This document shows, piece by piece, positions 37,346 to 49,877 of a stretch of 64,000 bases of DNA; the stretch's first letter is position 1, and each line of letters starts with the position of its first letter. The position numbers were made by a program, and so were the translations under genes. A model generated the notes under the pieces. The model ran no database searches and was not told the origin of the DNA. It saw only the letters and a list, made by a program, of their open reading frames with translations. This DNA comes from Aaosphaeria pasadenensis (taxonomy: Eukaryota > Ascomycota > Dothideomycetes > Pleosporales), in the NCBI GenBank assembly GCA_022813625.1, contig JAKLMB010000028.1, positions 124,001 to 188,000 of the forward strand. The letters run 5' to 3'.

Positions 37346-38408
37346 ATGATCTTCAAGACCATTCTTCTGGGCGGTCTAATGCTTGCTGGTCATGCCTCTG
37401 CCAGGGTGAACAAAGTGAACGCCCTTTTCCAACGTAGTGACGACATCGAAGAAGTACTTCGAAGGGACGCCGGCTTGATCGCAAGTCTTACTGTTCGACA
37501 AAATGCCAATCCTGCCGGCACCGCTCCTCAAATCTCGACTACGCCAGCATCTGGAGATGCTTCACAAGCAGACTTAGCAAAGTGGGAGGCAGATACCAAG
37601 GCAGCATGTGGGAACGCACTAGCACAACTCAACGGCAGGACATCGAGCCCAACTGGTATCGCCGTATGCTACAATCTACCTTTCCTCGACAACCAGACCG
37701 GTGTATTCCAAGCAGAGCTTCGATTGTACAACATATCCACGCCAATCAACCCATGGACTGGAGTCGGTGCTAGCGATATCATGGTCACAATGTCTTACCT
37801 CGGCGCGACCCTTCAAAACATGAACACCACTACTCCTGCAAAGAGGGACATGAGCTGGCCACCAATCAAAGAAAGAAAGGAGGATGGTCTTCTGATAGTC
37901 AGGCAGAATGCTGATGTTCCACAAGAACTCAAAGTACTCAGCTACGTCGGAAAGATCAATGATAATGTTATGGGCAGCGCAATGACTGAGTAAGTCTGAT
38001 TAAACGAATGTAGTTTGCACATGCTAACAACTGTACAGAGCAAGCTTGCGCCAATTGTTGATTCCATCCATTGAACTCATCGCCAATAATCCAAGGGGAG
38101 GCAACACTCTTCGCGAGACCCTCTCTTCAAGCGAAGCCTCATTTGTCAACGGTGTGTTCGCGAACTCGGCCGCATCGCAAACCGAAAATGCTGCAGCCGC
38201 AGCTTCTTCACTGGCAGCCGCAGTGCAACCCTTCTACCTGCCCGGAACCAACTTGGCCTTCTTCCCCATCGGACTCGTCATCACTTGCGCCTGGACTGGA
38301 TTTTTCCTTCTGACTGTGGGCCTCGGCACCCTTGGCCGCATCCAGTTCCGTGATCAGTACCGCAGGCGTCTGAAGCGAGAGATGGCGTACAATGTCCGGA
38401 CGATCTAA
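37346..38408 (+). CDS. Secretory-pathway protein with C-terminal membrane anchor, unknown function
   Basis: Exons 37346-37989 and 38039-38408 (49-nt intron, frame kept) give 337 aa. A signal peptide is visible at about residues 1-19 (MIFKTILLGGLMLAGHASA). The large extracytoplasmic part has several N-glycosylation sites (NQT, NIS, NTT) and two Cys near residues 92 and 112 that could pair. An Ala-rich segment (about 260-278) leads into one transmembrane helix (about 290-315), followed by a short basic cytosolic tail (FRDQYRRRLKREM). The layout is that of a plasma-membrane or wall-associated protein of filamentous ascomycetes. I do not recognise a named domain. Confidence 0.8.
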
Positions 38409-39734
38409 CGCCCCACACCCACCTCCCCCGCATAACGCATGTAACTCTTCTTTGAATCTCAGTCAGGAAAAATAATGGAAAGCTCGCAATTTTTTACTTT
38501 CTTTTTTACCTCGTTTTCGAACGCTTACTTGTACATAATATTACCCAAGCATCCTGGCGATTTGAGGGCCACTATTCTTTGCCAGCAAGCACCAGAACGC
38601 AGTACGTAATTTTGAGGATCTGCGCATCCATCATGGGCGGAAAAGGAATCACCCAGTCACGAACCCAAGAGTGTATATAGCACTAGATTGAAAAAACCAG
38701 CAACCTCCAAAAAAATCGAAATACTCCTTCGCATGATTGGCACCATTCTCCGTCATTTGTTAATGTTGACACCAGTTCCCATTGAGCTGACGCAATTTTC
38801 TTTCTCTTTCGGACCTCCGAAAAAGCCCTAATCATGATGACTGTATCTGAGGATAGGGCCCCCATATTATGACATCGGATTTTCACCGTGCTATGGGATT
38901 TTGCTACGGACAACCCTTCACCTTTCCGATACGTGTTACACGGGAGGATCCGCTACGCATCACGTCGTGATTGGCTAGATCGAACAACAACCTTGTTACT
39001 CCGTACGAGCCTCACATTTTACACATCCAATTTATCATTTTATTGCGCGTGTACTCCGTATAAACATTTGAGAAAGCATTACAACGGTCCTTCACCCAAA
39101 GCACATAATCTTTCTCCCTTTACCCCGATGTCTTGAAATGACAAAAGTCCAGCATTGCCCATCGAATCACCCCAGACAGTCGCCCCCAAGCCGAGCAAAT
39201 TAGCCACAAGTCCGGAGAATCATCGATGAGCGCGTACACATGCACATGCTTTGAGCCTGAATGCTCTACGCACGTGTAGCCCTATCCTGTGCGCTAAACG
39301 CCTGACTACTAATATTGATATTTTGGACCATTGCGCCAAGATATTGAACCCATTTCTCTAGCCGCCAGACTGCTTTGGGGGTTCTGCTAATAATAGGTGG
39401 TTTACTGCTTGCGATGATGGGAAGATTTGATTGGTTGAGGGTGGTTTGCTTCGTCTCCATATTGGGAGGCCTGGTGGTCGCGGAGTTTGCTGGTATGTCT
39501 TTGGGGGCATTCTTGAAGAAGGTTGGAATTATAGAAAGCGGGTATGGAATATTAGCATAGACTAGTGATGTATGCTTTGTAAGACAGATCTTTTCATAGT
39601 TCAAGTATTCACTACGTTTGCGCAATCATAACATCGTCAATGGTCAATTATACCTTGGTTTTCGGTCTCTCCATTCTCATACTATTATCTATACAACTCC
39701 ATGGGCACTGCGCAGGTGATTGCGGACACGTCCT
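38409..39734. other. Intergenic, convergent 3' ends
   Basis: About 1.3 kb between two stop codons. A 61-codon hydrophobic frame at 39375-39560 (+) and an overlapping 119-codon frame (-) are seen but not supported as genes. Confidence 0.5.
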
Positions 39735-41105
39735 TCAACCACCACCAGCTCCCGAGTAGAAAGCGCCAACATTTCGATATCTCGTTGTAACCGTCTCCAC
39801 CTTCCTAATCTCACAACCCTTCGACACCTCGACACCAGCAAAGCGATCCGCAATCCACTTCAAGTAGTCGAGCTGCGGCACCTGAGCCGCAACGTTATGA
39901 TCTGCACCAGGATACAGCAAGAGCGTAGCGCTGGAACCCGGGAAGTGGCTGCACGTTTGATTGAAGTCCCATTCCGTATTGTTCGCATAAGTGAGGGGGT
40001 CCTCGATACCCTGGACAACGAGCAACGGCGCAGCGAGCGCGTGCGGGCCAGCGCCGTTGTAGCGCTTTTGCCAGTCGACGACGAGAGGGTGTTTCAACCA
40101 ACTCAGGTCCTTGAAAAGCTGGTCTGCAGTCAAGCCCGCGAATAGTGCTCGTCCTGAGAGGAGGCAGCCCTGGTTGACGAGTGGGATTCGAGCGAGAACG
40201 GTGTCGGTGACATAGTCCTCGACTTTGAACTGTCCAGGGAACAAGCCCGCGAGAGACTGTAGGAAGAATACGGAGACGGCATCTCCGATAGGACCTCCGT
40301 TGGCACGTCGAATCGATTCTGGAATTAGGTCTAATGGTCGCAGAGCTGGAGAGTTGGCGACAGACCCGATGAATTTGCCTGCTTTCAACAGATTCTCCTG
40401 TCCCGGCAAGGCGAGTCGTTCGTTGGTGCGCCATGCTGTCATGCCGCCCTCGCTATGCCCGACGACTACGTATTCCTCTGAAAGTAGCTCCCCAATGACC
40501 TGACGTGCAGCTATCAAGCCATACGCGACATCAGCGGCATGGAGGAACCCAGCTTCGTACATGAATCCTTGAGGGATGTCTGAGCCTTGTCCGGCGTAGT
40601 CTGGTGCAATGACGGCGTAACCGGCTGTAGCCAGAGCGTATGGCCCTTGCCATTCGTAGTAGAGATCTTTGTGGTTGGATGGTGCGCATTTGCGTCCCCA
40701 TCCTGCTGTCCCGTGAGTCCAGACTAGAGTGTTGAGCGGTTTATTCGGATCGGGTTTGTTGTATGGGAGAAGCACGAATGCACTTGCTGGGATCGGTTTG
40801 CGGTCGATGTCTTCGGTCACATAGAGTAATCGAGATATGGACATCCCAGCGGGCGGGGTGTAGTTTGTGTTGACAATCGTCTGGGAGAGGTCCTCCCATC
40901 GTAGGAGATCACCAGGTTTTGCTGATGTTGCATTGGCAGGCGTCGAGTAGAATGCATCATATGCGATGTCTTGGGACACCCATGACAAGGATTCGATGCT
41001 CAAAGCTTGTTGAAAGGCTGATTGACATGCTTCGTCGCAACCGTCTTGTGCATAGCTCTTGCGGACCAAAACAACCAGAACCTCAAAAAGAAGAAGCAGC
41101 TTCAT
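39735..41105 (-). CDS. Secretory lipase-type alpha/beta hydrolase
   Basis: A secreted ester hydrolase of the secretory lipase (LIP) type. A single exon, 456 aa, with a signal peptide (MKLLLLFEVLVVLVRKSYA). The nucleophile elbow GHSEGG is present at about residue 216. The oxyanion-side motif TLVWTHGTAGWG lies near 125, an acid candidate is in VVQGIEDPL near 370, and the catalytic His candidate is in PGADHN near 403. Two Cys near the N-terminus (CDEAC) probably form a disulfide. Members usually act on triglycerides or lipid esters outside the cell. It adjoins the left end of the RiPP-type cluster and could be an accessory gene of it, but nothing in sequence ties it there. Confidence 0.85.
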   Translation of the reverse strand: MKLLLLFEVLVVLVRKSYAQDGCDEACQSAFQQALSIESLSWVSQDIAYDAFYSTPANATSAKPGDLLRWEDLSQTIVNTNYTPPAGMSISRLLYVTEDIDRKPIPASAFVLLPYNKPDPNKPLNTLVWTHGTAGWGRKCAPSNHKDLYYEWQGPYALATAGYAVIAPDYAGQGSDIPQGFMYEAGFLHAADVAYGLIAARQVIGELLSEEYVVVGHSEGGMTAWRTNERLALPGQENLLKAGKFIGSVANSPALRPLDLIPESIRRANGGPIGDAVSVFFLQSLAGLFPGQFKVEDYVTDTVLARIPLVNQGCLLSGRALFAGLTADQLFKDLSWLKHPLVVDWQKRYNGAGPHALAAPLLVVQGIEDPLTYANNTEWDFNQTCSHFPGSSATLLLYPGADHNVAAQVPQLDYLKWIADRFAGVEVSKGCEIRKVETVTTRYRNVGAFYSGAGGG

Positions 41106-42040
41106 TGTTGAAGTCTCTTGATTTGAAAAGTAAGAGAATAGTCCTGCAGTGCAGACTCAAGGTTCGTTGTTGCATCTGGGTTTATATAGCCATCCTGTGA
41201 TGATATCGGGCTGTTGTTATCACCTTCATCACACTCAAAGGGCCGTTTTGGGTAGCCATGAACCGGATTGAACATAGTCTTACAGGCATTTGATTTGTTC
41301 ATCCTCATTATACCAATTGCCGGGGATTAGCGTAGCCAGAACTTTGATGTATTTCAATCGGCAGTTCCTGGTGATAAGTGACCTGAACTAGCCCCCGTCT
41401 CAGTCGGACCGATGAGCGATGCTTCGTTCGTTATATTCCAAGGTTGCCAATAATGCATTGTAGGTGAACATTTCGCGCTGCCTTTCGTCGTAAGATTTGT
41501 GACGATATTATTGAATCAGAATACACTACTCAGAGGTGATTTCTTTATGTATAGCTATCGAACAAGCTCGAGGCGTGTGAAAAGTTGTCAACATCCCCTA
41601 GCGATGAGACAACGGATTTGGAAACTTCCCCGGATCTCATGTCGTCCACTAGCGCATCATTTCCCAGCTAAGTATGTCCAGGCGCACTATTATGTGCGGA
41701 ATTGCTCCGTCCTGTGAACCACAACCTGTACTGTGTTCATTTCCCCCTCATTTTGAACTTCTCCTTGCGAAAGATGCGCATCGGTAGTTGTTGACGGTTG
41801 GAACTACGTTGACGAATGAATTTCATCATGATAAGAGGGGAAATTAGATTGTTATGATTCGAGGATCTTCACCATTCAGCTTTCCTTGTCGGTCGAAATT
41901 CAGGACATGTATCCTACTACTTTACTTTAAGCGAGTGTGACGTATTGGCCTAGCTTTCCGTCAATTGAGGGAATGGGACAAGGCCAATTGAGAATCGTCA
42001 ATGCTTCTATAGTGCCTCAGGTTAATAGCTGCTCTATTTG
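41106..42040. other. Intergenic; lipase upstream region
   Basis: About 930 bases upstream of the lipase and downstream of the ABC transporter stop (both minus strand). AT-rich, no gene seen. Confidence 0.55.
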
Positions 42041-45000
42041 CTAGCACACGAGTGTTCCATTGTTGGTGCGCACGATGACAGTTCCATCCTCTATGGCCTT
42101 CCCATCCCTTACTTCAATGACACGGTTCGCCCGATGAATCAGATGATCCTTATGGACAATGCTAATAATCGTCCATCTTCTAAACTCCTCCTCAATAAAG
42201 TCCATCATTATCTCTTCCATTTCCCTGTCAATCGAACTTGTACATTCATCCAAGAGAAGAATGCCGCCCCCTGAACCGAGAGTCCGACGCCGCAGCACGG
42301 TGCGTACGAGCGATAAGATTTGTAAATAACCTGGCGACACGGCCGATGGTTCTAGATCTTCTGTGAGATCTCTGCTTATCGGAACCTTGCATTTATCTAG
42401 TATCGCATGGATCGCTTCATCAGTGTGGCTGTTCGTCGGATCAAGGTAATCTCGCAGTCGTCCTAAGGGCGGTATTGCGTCCTGGCTAACGCCAATAATT
42501 CGTTCGCGAAGAAGAGAGGGAGTGATGTTGCTAATGTCAATATCATCAATAAAGATTTTGCCACGATTGGGATCCATCATTCGAAGTATGAGGCTTAGGA
42601 GAGTAGACTTTCCACTGGTTGCTCTGGTCAGCTGGGCTGAGTACTATTAAAGGCGATGTGCCATACCATCCAGTTCGACCACGTATGGCGACATAATCTC
42701 CTCCTTTAATCTCCAGATTAACATTGGATAGTACGGGTGATTCATTGTCGTCCCTACGGTTGATATTAGTGTCCGAGGGCCTAAGAACTGACGTGTATCC
42801 CGCAGACACTTCTTCAAACCGAATGCCTCCTTTACGTGGCCAATCCCAAGTGAGCAACGAGTCCATTTTCCCGTGACGTTCTTTCGGCGTAGATGCTTCG
42901 AATCCACGAAGGCGAGCAATCGATCCCAGAGACGTTTCAAGTGTTGTCCACGCTACAACGAGATTTGCAATACTCTGATTGAAAGCGAGAATGTTGACCA
43001 AGCCCACTCCTACTGCGCCGGTTGAAGTCATATCTTTGATGAACAGAGCCATTGTAACGAAAATGACAGCTATTGCTGCAACGAAAAGATCTAGTACGAC
43101 TGTCAACCACCGTTGTAAGCATATAAGTAGGTAGTAAGGTCGCTGCGCGGTGTCTAGCAAATCTAGAAACTCTGTGCGCATAGTTCCCTGCCAACGCAAT
43201 GCTCGTAAAGTCTCGAGAGTATGGAGTGTGTCTATCAGACACGTTAGAAGCGGCGCCTTCGCTTCGAGTTCTAGGTAGCGCAATTGGCGAGATGTCAGAA
43301 GATAGAATTTCTGCACTCCATAGGTGAAGAGAAGTCCCAGCGGCATGATTGCCGCAATGTATTTGGCACCAAAGCAAATGAAGATCATGTCGAAGAGACA
43401 GAATAGAATGCCTGCGATACGCATAATGTATTAGCTCGAGGATGTCGACAAATAGGTTGGTACTTACCGAATGCGGTGATGAATGTCGCGCTCGGGAGAC
43501 TCATATCAATAAGTTGGATGTCCTGGCTGAATCTGAAAATGCATTAGATGGCAATCAATATTAGCATACTGCGACTTACCTGTTCAAAAGACCACCAGGC
43601 CCAGATTGAAGGATGAATGATGCAGGTGCACTGAATACTTTGCATCAACAACAATGACATGTTAAAGAGCGCAATAACATACCTCATCGCAGTTCTTAAG
43701 AGAATATCGTGAAACTTGTAGATGAAGCGTGAAGCAATGTTGACAAAGTAGTTCCTTCGAAACCATTAGCTCTTTGCTCCAACGCATCACCGTCGCTTGA
43801 CATACCATATAGTAGCCCATATCGCAAAAAGACTTGAAATGGCCAGCATGTAGTATATACCAATAAACGTGGCTTTGCTGATACGGGAATCATCTCCGGC
43901 CCACATCTTCAGCCAAATTTCTTTCAGCGCGTCAGTTTCATCTTGTATATTGCTGGTTGATTACTCACGTGGAAACTTAAGTAGAAAGACATAGACAATA
44001 GCCATTAATGTAAAGGTGAGACCATCTTTCCAACCTATGGTGCGGACATAGTATCGATAAACCGCCAAGTCTCCAGTTTGGCGGGTTACATTTTCATGGT
44101 CCGCAATGACTGATGTCACTTTTGCAGCTTCTGTTTTCCTGATGCTTTTGGGGACATCATCATCAGTTGCCTCGCTCTCGATAGGGTCCTCGCCAATGAC
44201 GTCCGTAACGTTTGCGTTCGATATAGGACCGTGCTCTTTGATTCTCCCAGCTTCAAGGACGATAATATGATCGGCCAAGGAGGCCAATTCATCTAGATGG
44301 ACGCACTCAGTACGTTATTGTTGCGAATCATCTGATGCATGTTTACCTGAAGAAGATGCGATGATCACACTCTGTCCTTGTGACCGACAAATACCGTCTG
44401 AACCAAGGAGATTATGAGCCACAGCTTTGCGCGTGTTCAAATCCAGACCACTGAACGTGTCGTCCAACAGTAAAACCTCTCTTTGGGCATATAAAGCTCG
44501 ACAAAGCGCCTATAGAGCAATGAGTCAAGTTAATACACTGAGATGAGGAAAATTTACAATTCTCTTTTTCTGCCCGCCGCTCAAGTTTGAACCACCAGCT
44601 TCAATGAGGGTATTATCACCTTGAGGCATTCTAGATAAGTCATCTGACAATGCGCAGGCACTGAGAAGTTTCATATAGCGATCGTAGTCTAACGGGTAGT
44701 TGCCTAATATGGTATCGCAGATTGAACGGCTGGGATACCAGACGAGTTGCGGACAATATGCGAAGGAGGTAGCATTCGAAAGCATTCGCCCTCTCTGTAT
44801 GACAGTCTCTCGTAGCAGTGACCTGAGAAGAAATGATTTGCCTGATCTTGTCGGACCCAAGATAAGCGTAATGGATCCTCGAGGCAGGCAGATATTCACA
44901 TCCTGTAATATGGGCTGTGCATCAAGTTGAACTCCAAAATCTGCATCTTGTGTTTGGAATAGCACATCTAGTTGTCCCAATCCTTGCGATGAAGTATCGG

Positions 45001-47062
45001 TTGAATGTTCTGCGGAAATTTCTGGGCGCTCATTATCTCTTATCAAAGGAAGCACCCATGAGTGATCAATACTATTCTCTGGCGTCTCTTCCGATGCGAG
45101 GAAGAGTTGAATCCGCCGAAAACAGCTGATCGTAGAAAAGAAGGCCGGAATAGAGCTTACAAGCGATGCCATAGTGGAACACAAGAGGTTGATAGTAGCG
45201 AGAGCGGCGAAAACATTTTCAATGCTGATCCTCGAATTTGAGTGGATCAGCGCCGCAATTGTAAAAGCAATGACAGGTGAAAATACTGCTGGCGCATTTG
45301 CTGCAGAAGAAGTCAGGTCGAGACCAATGATGTGATGTCCTGAAGGCGAGCTCACCAATTACATTCATGTACGCAGTGTAAGACCGATAATGCTTCGACT
45401 TTTCGATCTCAACCTTGCGCAAAGCATGAATTTGCTGGGATTGAGGTTCAACCATAGAGCAGAATTTTAATTCTCTGAGCGATAGTATGGCGGATGTTGT
45501 CGCGGTTACTCGACGCTGGACAGCTTGATTCCAAAGTCCTTGGTAGCGACTCATTCTAGATGATATTCCTACGGACATCATGGTACATGCTTCGAGAGGT
45601 CAGCTTGTCCTTCCATCACCTATCATAGTATAGTCAGATTGGACCTACCTGCAGCCAGTAGTACAGGAGCAATAGATGCTACACCTATCTGGCTCTGTAA
45701 TAGGTAGATAGCGAACGCAACCTCAACAATGTTGGCCCAAATCTCATGCATGTTCTGGAGTCCGTTCGTAATCCTATCTACATCGGCCGTTGCAAGCGTT
45801 ATTGCCTCCTTGCCATCAGTTTGAAGGAGGCTTAAGTGAAGGGTCTTCTCGTAGATGGCCGCGACGAGTAACGCACGTACCATAGTAGTAGTGCGTCCTA
45901 CATAGTATCTGTACAGGGACATGGAGATCTAACAGAATTCAGTTCGAGCTCTAGCAGAGAAGGGCCATGTTGAACAGCCTACCGCTGTTCCAGTATAAAC
46001 AAGTGCAGTTGCAGCAACTAGACCGAGTTTCAAGTTCTTTGCTGCAACTTGCCCTTTGCCAACAATGAGTATGACTTGGGTAATTAGAAGTGGCTGTGAG
46101 TACTGGAAGAACCCCAGGAATAAGCGTGGTAGAATTGTCGCCAGTAATGGCATCGATACGGTCCGGGTGATAGTTAGGATAAGTGGGCCAGTTCGGTTTT
46201 CGGTTCCTACTGTGGAGTGTAAGGGCATGTAGGTCACACTGAACTGGAAGGTAACATTGGAACATACTGCTTTTCCATTGCTGCTTGAATTGATCGTTCA
46301 ATAGCCCACTAGCCAGCTTGAGATCAATGTCTTCTAAGTCTTTCAGACCAAGAACATTTTTGGCTCCGCGAACTAACAATGGATTCAACCAATAAAAGAG
46401 GGCTCTATTAATCAAACTAGCCGTCATCTCAGATGGAAGGCTAGGATAGCTTTCTACTAAGATAGGCCTTTTGTCGCGCAGCTCCAATAGCAAGACTCCA
46501 CATTTTGTGACGAATGTCAGTGTTACAACAATAGAGACTGATGTATCGAAACCTCGGAGCCAATGCGTGCGTACTCGAGCAATGTCCAGTAGAATTGTGA
46601 GTACTAGAAAGGATACGATCAAGCTCGATGGCCGAAATGTTCGCATGTGTTCCACATGAGAAAGTGCTATCATTACAGCAGAGTTCACCAATGCTACAGC
46701 GGAGGTTGCAGCCAAGAAATTGCCAATCTCATCATGCATGAGTGAATACAAGACAATTTGTGCTAGCTGAAGACCACCTAGAAGGCATATTGAGATCTAG
46801 AAGCTGGCGTCAGCCAGCAGTATGCAGGGCACCGAGAAGATGGGGAAACACGTACGATCTTGAACAAGGCCAATATTGACTTTTCTGTTTTGACTTTGGA
46901 GCGCAGCAGGTAAAATACCCGCCCAAGAAAAACAAGGAAAAATAGAGCGGACGGTACAAGCGAAAAGAATATTGCCTCAAAGAGAACTGTGAAATCGAAG
47001 CTGTTGTGGCAGCCTTCCACTATTGGTCCAAAGGAATAGTCGTTTCGACACACCTCTTTCAT
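42041..47062 (-). CDS. ABCC (MRP-type) multidrug/metabolite exporter
   Basis: A full-length ABC exporter of the C subfamily, predicted for plasma or vacuolar membrane. Fourteen exons close in frame: 46856-47062, 46268-46796, 45983-46209, 45649-45928, 45356-45589, 44558-45300, 44347-44509, 43969-44292, 43806-43920, 43683-43754, 43580-43630, 43468-43532, 42667-43411 and 42041-42614, giving 1442 aa. Order: TMD0 spans, TMD1, NBD1, TMD2, NBD2. NBD1 has Walker A GPTRSGKS (about 641), signature LSGGQKKRI and Walker B LLLDD. NBD2 Walker A GRTGCGKST (about 1248-1256) is split by an intron; Walker B is LLLDE and the signature is degenerate (VSPGYLQ). It shares a 156-bp divergent promoter with a UstYa gene, which makes it the likely exporter of the cluster product. 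Other pumped substrates remain possible. Confidence 0.9.
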
Positions 47063-47218
47063 GCTGCTGAGGTTGAATGGAGTGGGAGGAGCGAGGAGCG
47101 AGTTCTTTCCCTAGCCGACGGAACATCTACTGGACAATGAGGTATTATCCGCATCTGCTAACTAACAGCGCACCAAATACCCTGCGTGACTGAATGTGGA
47201 TTCAATGTCATTGCTTTC
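47063..47218. promoter_or_regulatory. Bidirectional promoter, ABC exporter / UstYa gene
   Basis: Only 156 bases separate the two start codons, which point away from each other. Such a short head-to-head space almost forces shared regulatory DNA and supports co-expression of exporter and oxidase. No transcription-factor site is claimed. Confidence 0.65.
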
Positions 47219-48404
47219 ATGCAAGATCAACATAATGATGTAGTCGTAGTGGCGGGAGGATCGGGTGCTGTGGATCCTGGTCAATCTTACGGGGACCAAC
47301 ACGCGCCATCAGCTACGTACCCTGGTCATTTGTACACCTCGCTTTGGTGGCACCAAAACAAGTAAGTACCCGTATGCTGATCCCGAGGTAGTTTAGTAAA
47401 TGTAAGAAGACCGGAGTACAATGCTTGTTAGGATTTGACATTGTCCTTTTGTGGATAGGACAAGCTTGGCTAGTTTGCACCCATTATCATATGTTCTTGT
47501 TGCGCTTTCTCTTATGCTGTCTCCCCAAACATTAGGAATTTGCAGTAGAGCAATTGTATTCATCATGCGAACAGCACAGCAATACAAGCAGCGAGACCGT
47601 TATGGGGTATTCACATTTGTTTACCTGTCAACGGGCCTTTTGGTCACTTCGATATTGATCCTTCTCTTCGGAGCCATTGGCTCATTGAGGGGTACGAACT
47701 CTGGTCACAATGGCTTTGATCCAATATGTAAGCCATCTGATTGACTTCCAGTATCGTTCACTCAAGTGACTTGAGAAATAGTACCAGAAACTACCTCTGT
47801 TTTTGCCAGAGATCCAAAGTTTGCCGATCCACTCTCTCCACATGCCGACGAGGCATGGAACTCGATAATGCCAGGTAACATATACTCTGCCCAATTGATT
47901 GATATCTAGGCTGACCAAGGTATTCTTAGAGGGCCGTGGCTTTGTCCTGGTTGATGATCCAAAGAAGTATGGATATCGCAAAGGTGTGCCCACAGAAAAG
48001 GGAGACCGCTATAGTGTGTCTGTGTTCCATCAGATACATTGCCTGTGAGTACTAACCTCAAATCTTGCTGGTCATTGCTAAGTATGAGAAGTGGCATGAT
48101 CAGAGCTTCGTACTACAAAGGCAATGGCACGGCGAAGCCAATTGGCCATTTAGAGGGCGACTTGCCAGCGGATATCTTAGAAGAAGTCCATGAGCACCAC
48201 ATTGCTCATTGTTTCGACTATCTGCGACAGGCCCTCATGTGCAGCGCAGATACTACTATCGAATGGGCTGTCGTTCAGAGCACCGGAGAAAGGAGGCAGG
48301 TCGATGGATGGGGCGTTCCGCACAAGAAGTGCAAAGACTGGAATGCGCTGATGGCGTGGATGAATGAACACCAAGCACCTTCAGATTATTCTGGCATATT
48401 GTAG
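47219..48404 (+). CDS. UstYa-type oxidase, cluster copy 1
   Basis: Proposed exons 47219-47361, 47546-47727, 47782-47874, 47930-48044 and 48089-48404 give 282 aa. The luminal part is secure; the N-terminal exon and its 184-nt intron are less so, and an ATG at 47564 is an alternative start. One transmembrane helix lies at about residues 70-93. The two family motifs are HQIHC (173-177, interrupted by an intron just after it) and HIAHC (215-219), followed by FDYLRQALMC. The tail RQVDGWGVPHKKCKDW is shared with copy 2, so the two are paralogues. Known members (UstYa/UstYb, PhomYa) catalyse oxidative macrocyclisation of RiPP cores. Here the inferred substrate is the DADSHQSY peptide. Confidence 0.85.
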
Positions 48405-48840
48405 ATATTAAACTGGCTTTTGAGTCTAGTGGATAAGGGTTATCAGATTATGAAAGTAGGATAGAATGCAATATCTGAAGTCTGGCTTGCGAAACTATGA
48501 GCATGTGCACCTCTTACTCTACGTCACTATTGTGTACTAAATCTTGAAGCCCCACAACTTTCAATACTTAGACACCTTGATAATCTTCCGCTATTAATTA
48601 TCTGGAAATCTTGGAAATCTACAAAATCCACAACACTTGTAACCCTTAACGCTGCCCTTAACAATGCGTGGACTTCGGCATTGCTAGAGCTTTAACACAG
48701 ACTCTGATTCAATTCACTTGGAGGTTCAGATAGACTTGGACTTCTAAAAGATTTCCCATTTACATTTTGATCTCTAGCATGGAACATATTGCTGATAAGC
48801 CTTCAGATCTCTCCATCTCTTCACCAGCACTAAAGTTTCA
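48405..48840. other. Intergenic between two convergent UstYa genes
   Basis: 436 AT-rich bases between the stop codons. No gene seen. Confidence 0.6.
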
Positions 48841-49877
48841 CTAAATAGAAATGTCATCATACTTGGATGCGTTGTACGCATTCGTCATCATGTATTGCCA
48901 AATAGTATCCTGTAACAGAATCAGTATGACGTTCAAGAAATCTAAGATGTTTGGAGAATCGACTTACCCAACTCTTGCACTTATGAGGAATGTCCCAACC
49001 ATCGACATGACGTCTTTTGCTGCCATCGGGCTCATCACGCGGCCACTCCATTGACATGTCTCCAGCGCACATGAGAGATTGTCGCAGATAATCAAAACAG
49101 TGTCCCGTATGGGTATTTTCTTGTTGCTTCAGCGACTCTTTAAGTGCCGCCTCTTGATCGCCACTCGCGACGTGGTTCAGAAGAGTCCAGTATTGCTTGC
49201 GCAGGAGTCCCTTCGTCTTATTAGCAATGTATTCAATGTGGAAGAAAAGAGCAGACTCACCAAGCAATGAATCTGATGGAATAGAGAAACGCTAAAGATT
49301 TCACCCCATGGCGTCTCCTGGCCTTCGTTCAGACCATACTCACGCGGCTCAGGCACAAACACAAAACCACGACCAGGCTTAAACAATGAGTCAGTAGATG
49401 GTGATTATAGGGTATAACAGGGTATCTACAGGGAGCAACTTTGACCAGGCGTCTTTCTCTCCAGTGAAAGGCTTCATGAAATCCTCATGCGCTTGGAAGG
49501 TTTCCGTAACCTCAGGAACTACATCCCAGATCAGAACGACTGGCACAGATTTTGAACAGATAATACCCACCTGGACCAACAGGATCCTTCAATTGTACTG
49601 GCTTTGAAGCTGGAGTGCAAGCAACCGGAGTCTTCTGTAATTGAGCTCGTGACACTTGATCGACTACGACGCTGGCAAAGAGCAAGCTCGTCAAAGCAGT
49701 CAAGATGCAAAGCAAAGTTCTAATTGAACGAAGCCCTCCCGACTGCTGTGACGAGGGCTCACTCTCTTCACTGCTCGATTCGTAGTCTTTTGACAATGAA
49801 TCTCGTTCCTCTGCCGCTACCGCCTGGTAGTACGGAGACTGATTGCTTCCGTCGAATTTGCTGTTGAATGGCCACAT
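48841..49877 (-). CDS. UstYa-type oxidase, cluster copy 2
   Basis: Minus-strand exons 49571-49877, 49430-49518, 49261-49377, 48968-49216 and 48841-48909 give 276 aa, all junctions in frame; exon 4 may start at 49210 instead of 49216. The cytosolic N-terminus is Ser/Glu-rich, with one transmembrane helix at about residues 52-72. The first family motif HQIHC (166-170) lies just before an intron and the second, HTGHC, is at 207-211, followed by FDYLRQSLMC. The segment RRHVDGWDIPHKCKSW parallels copy 1. The two copies lie tail to tail, consistent with a local inverted duplication. It presumably acts in the ER/Golgi lumen on the peptide precursor, which is inferred from family and context. Confidence 0.87.

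Noticed and set aside
39266..39625. Hydrophobic 61-codon frame (+) and overlapping 119-codon frame (-)
   Set aside because: The hydrophobic frame could be a tiny membrane protein, but there is no further support and it sits between two convergent 3' ends.
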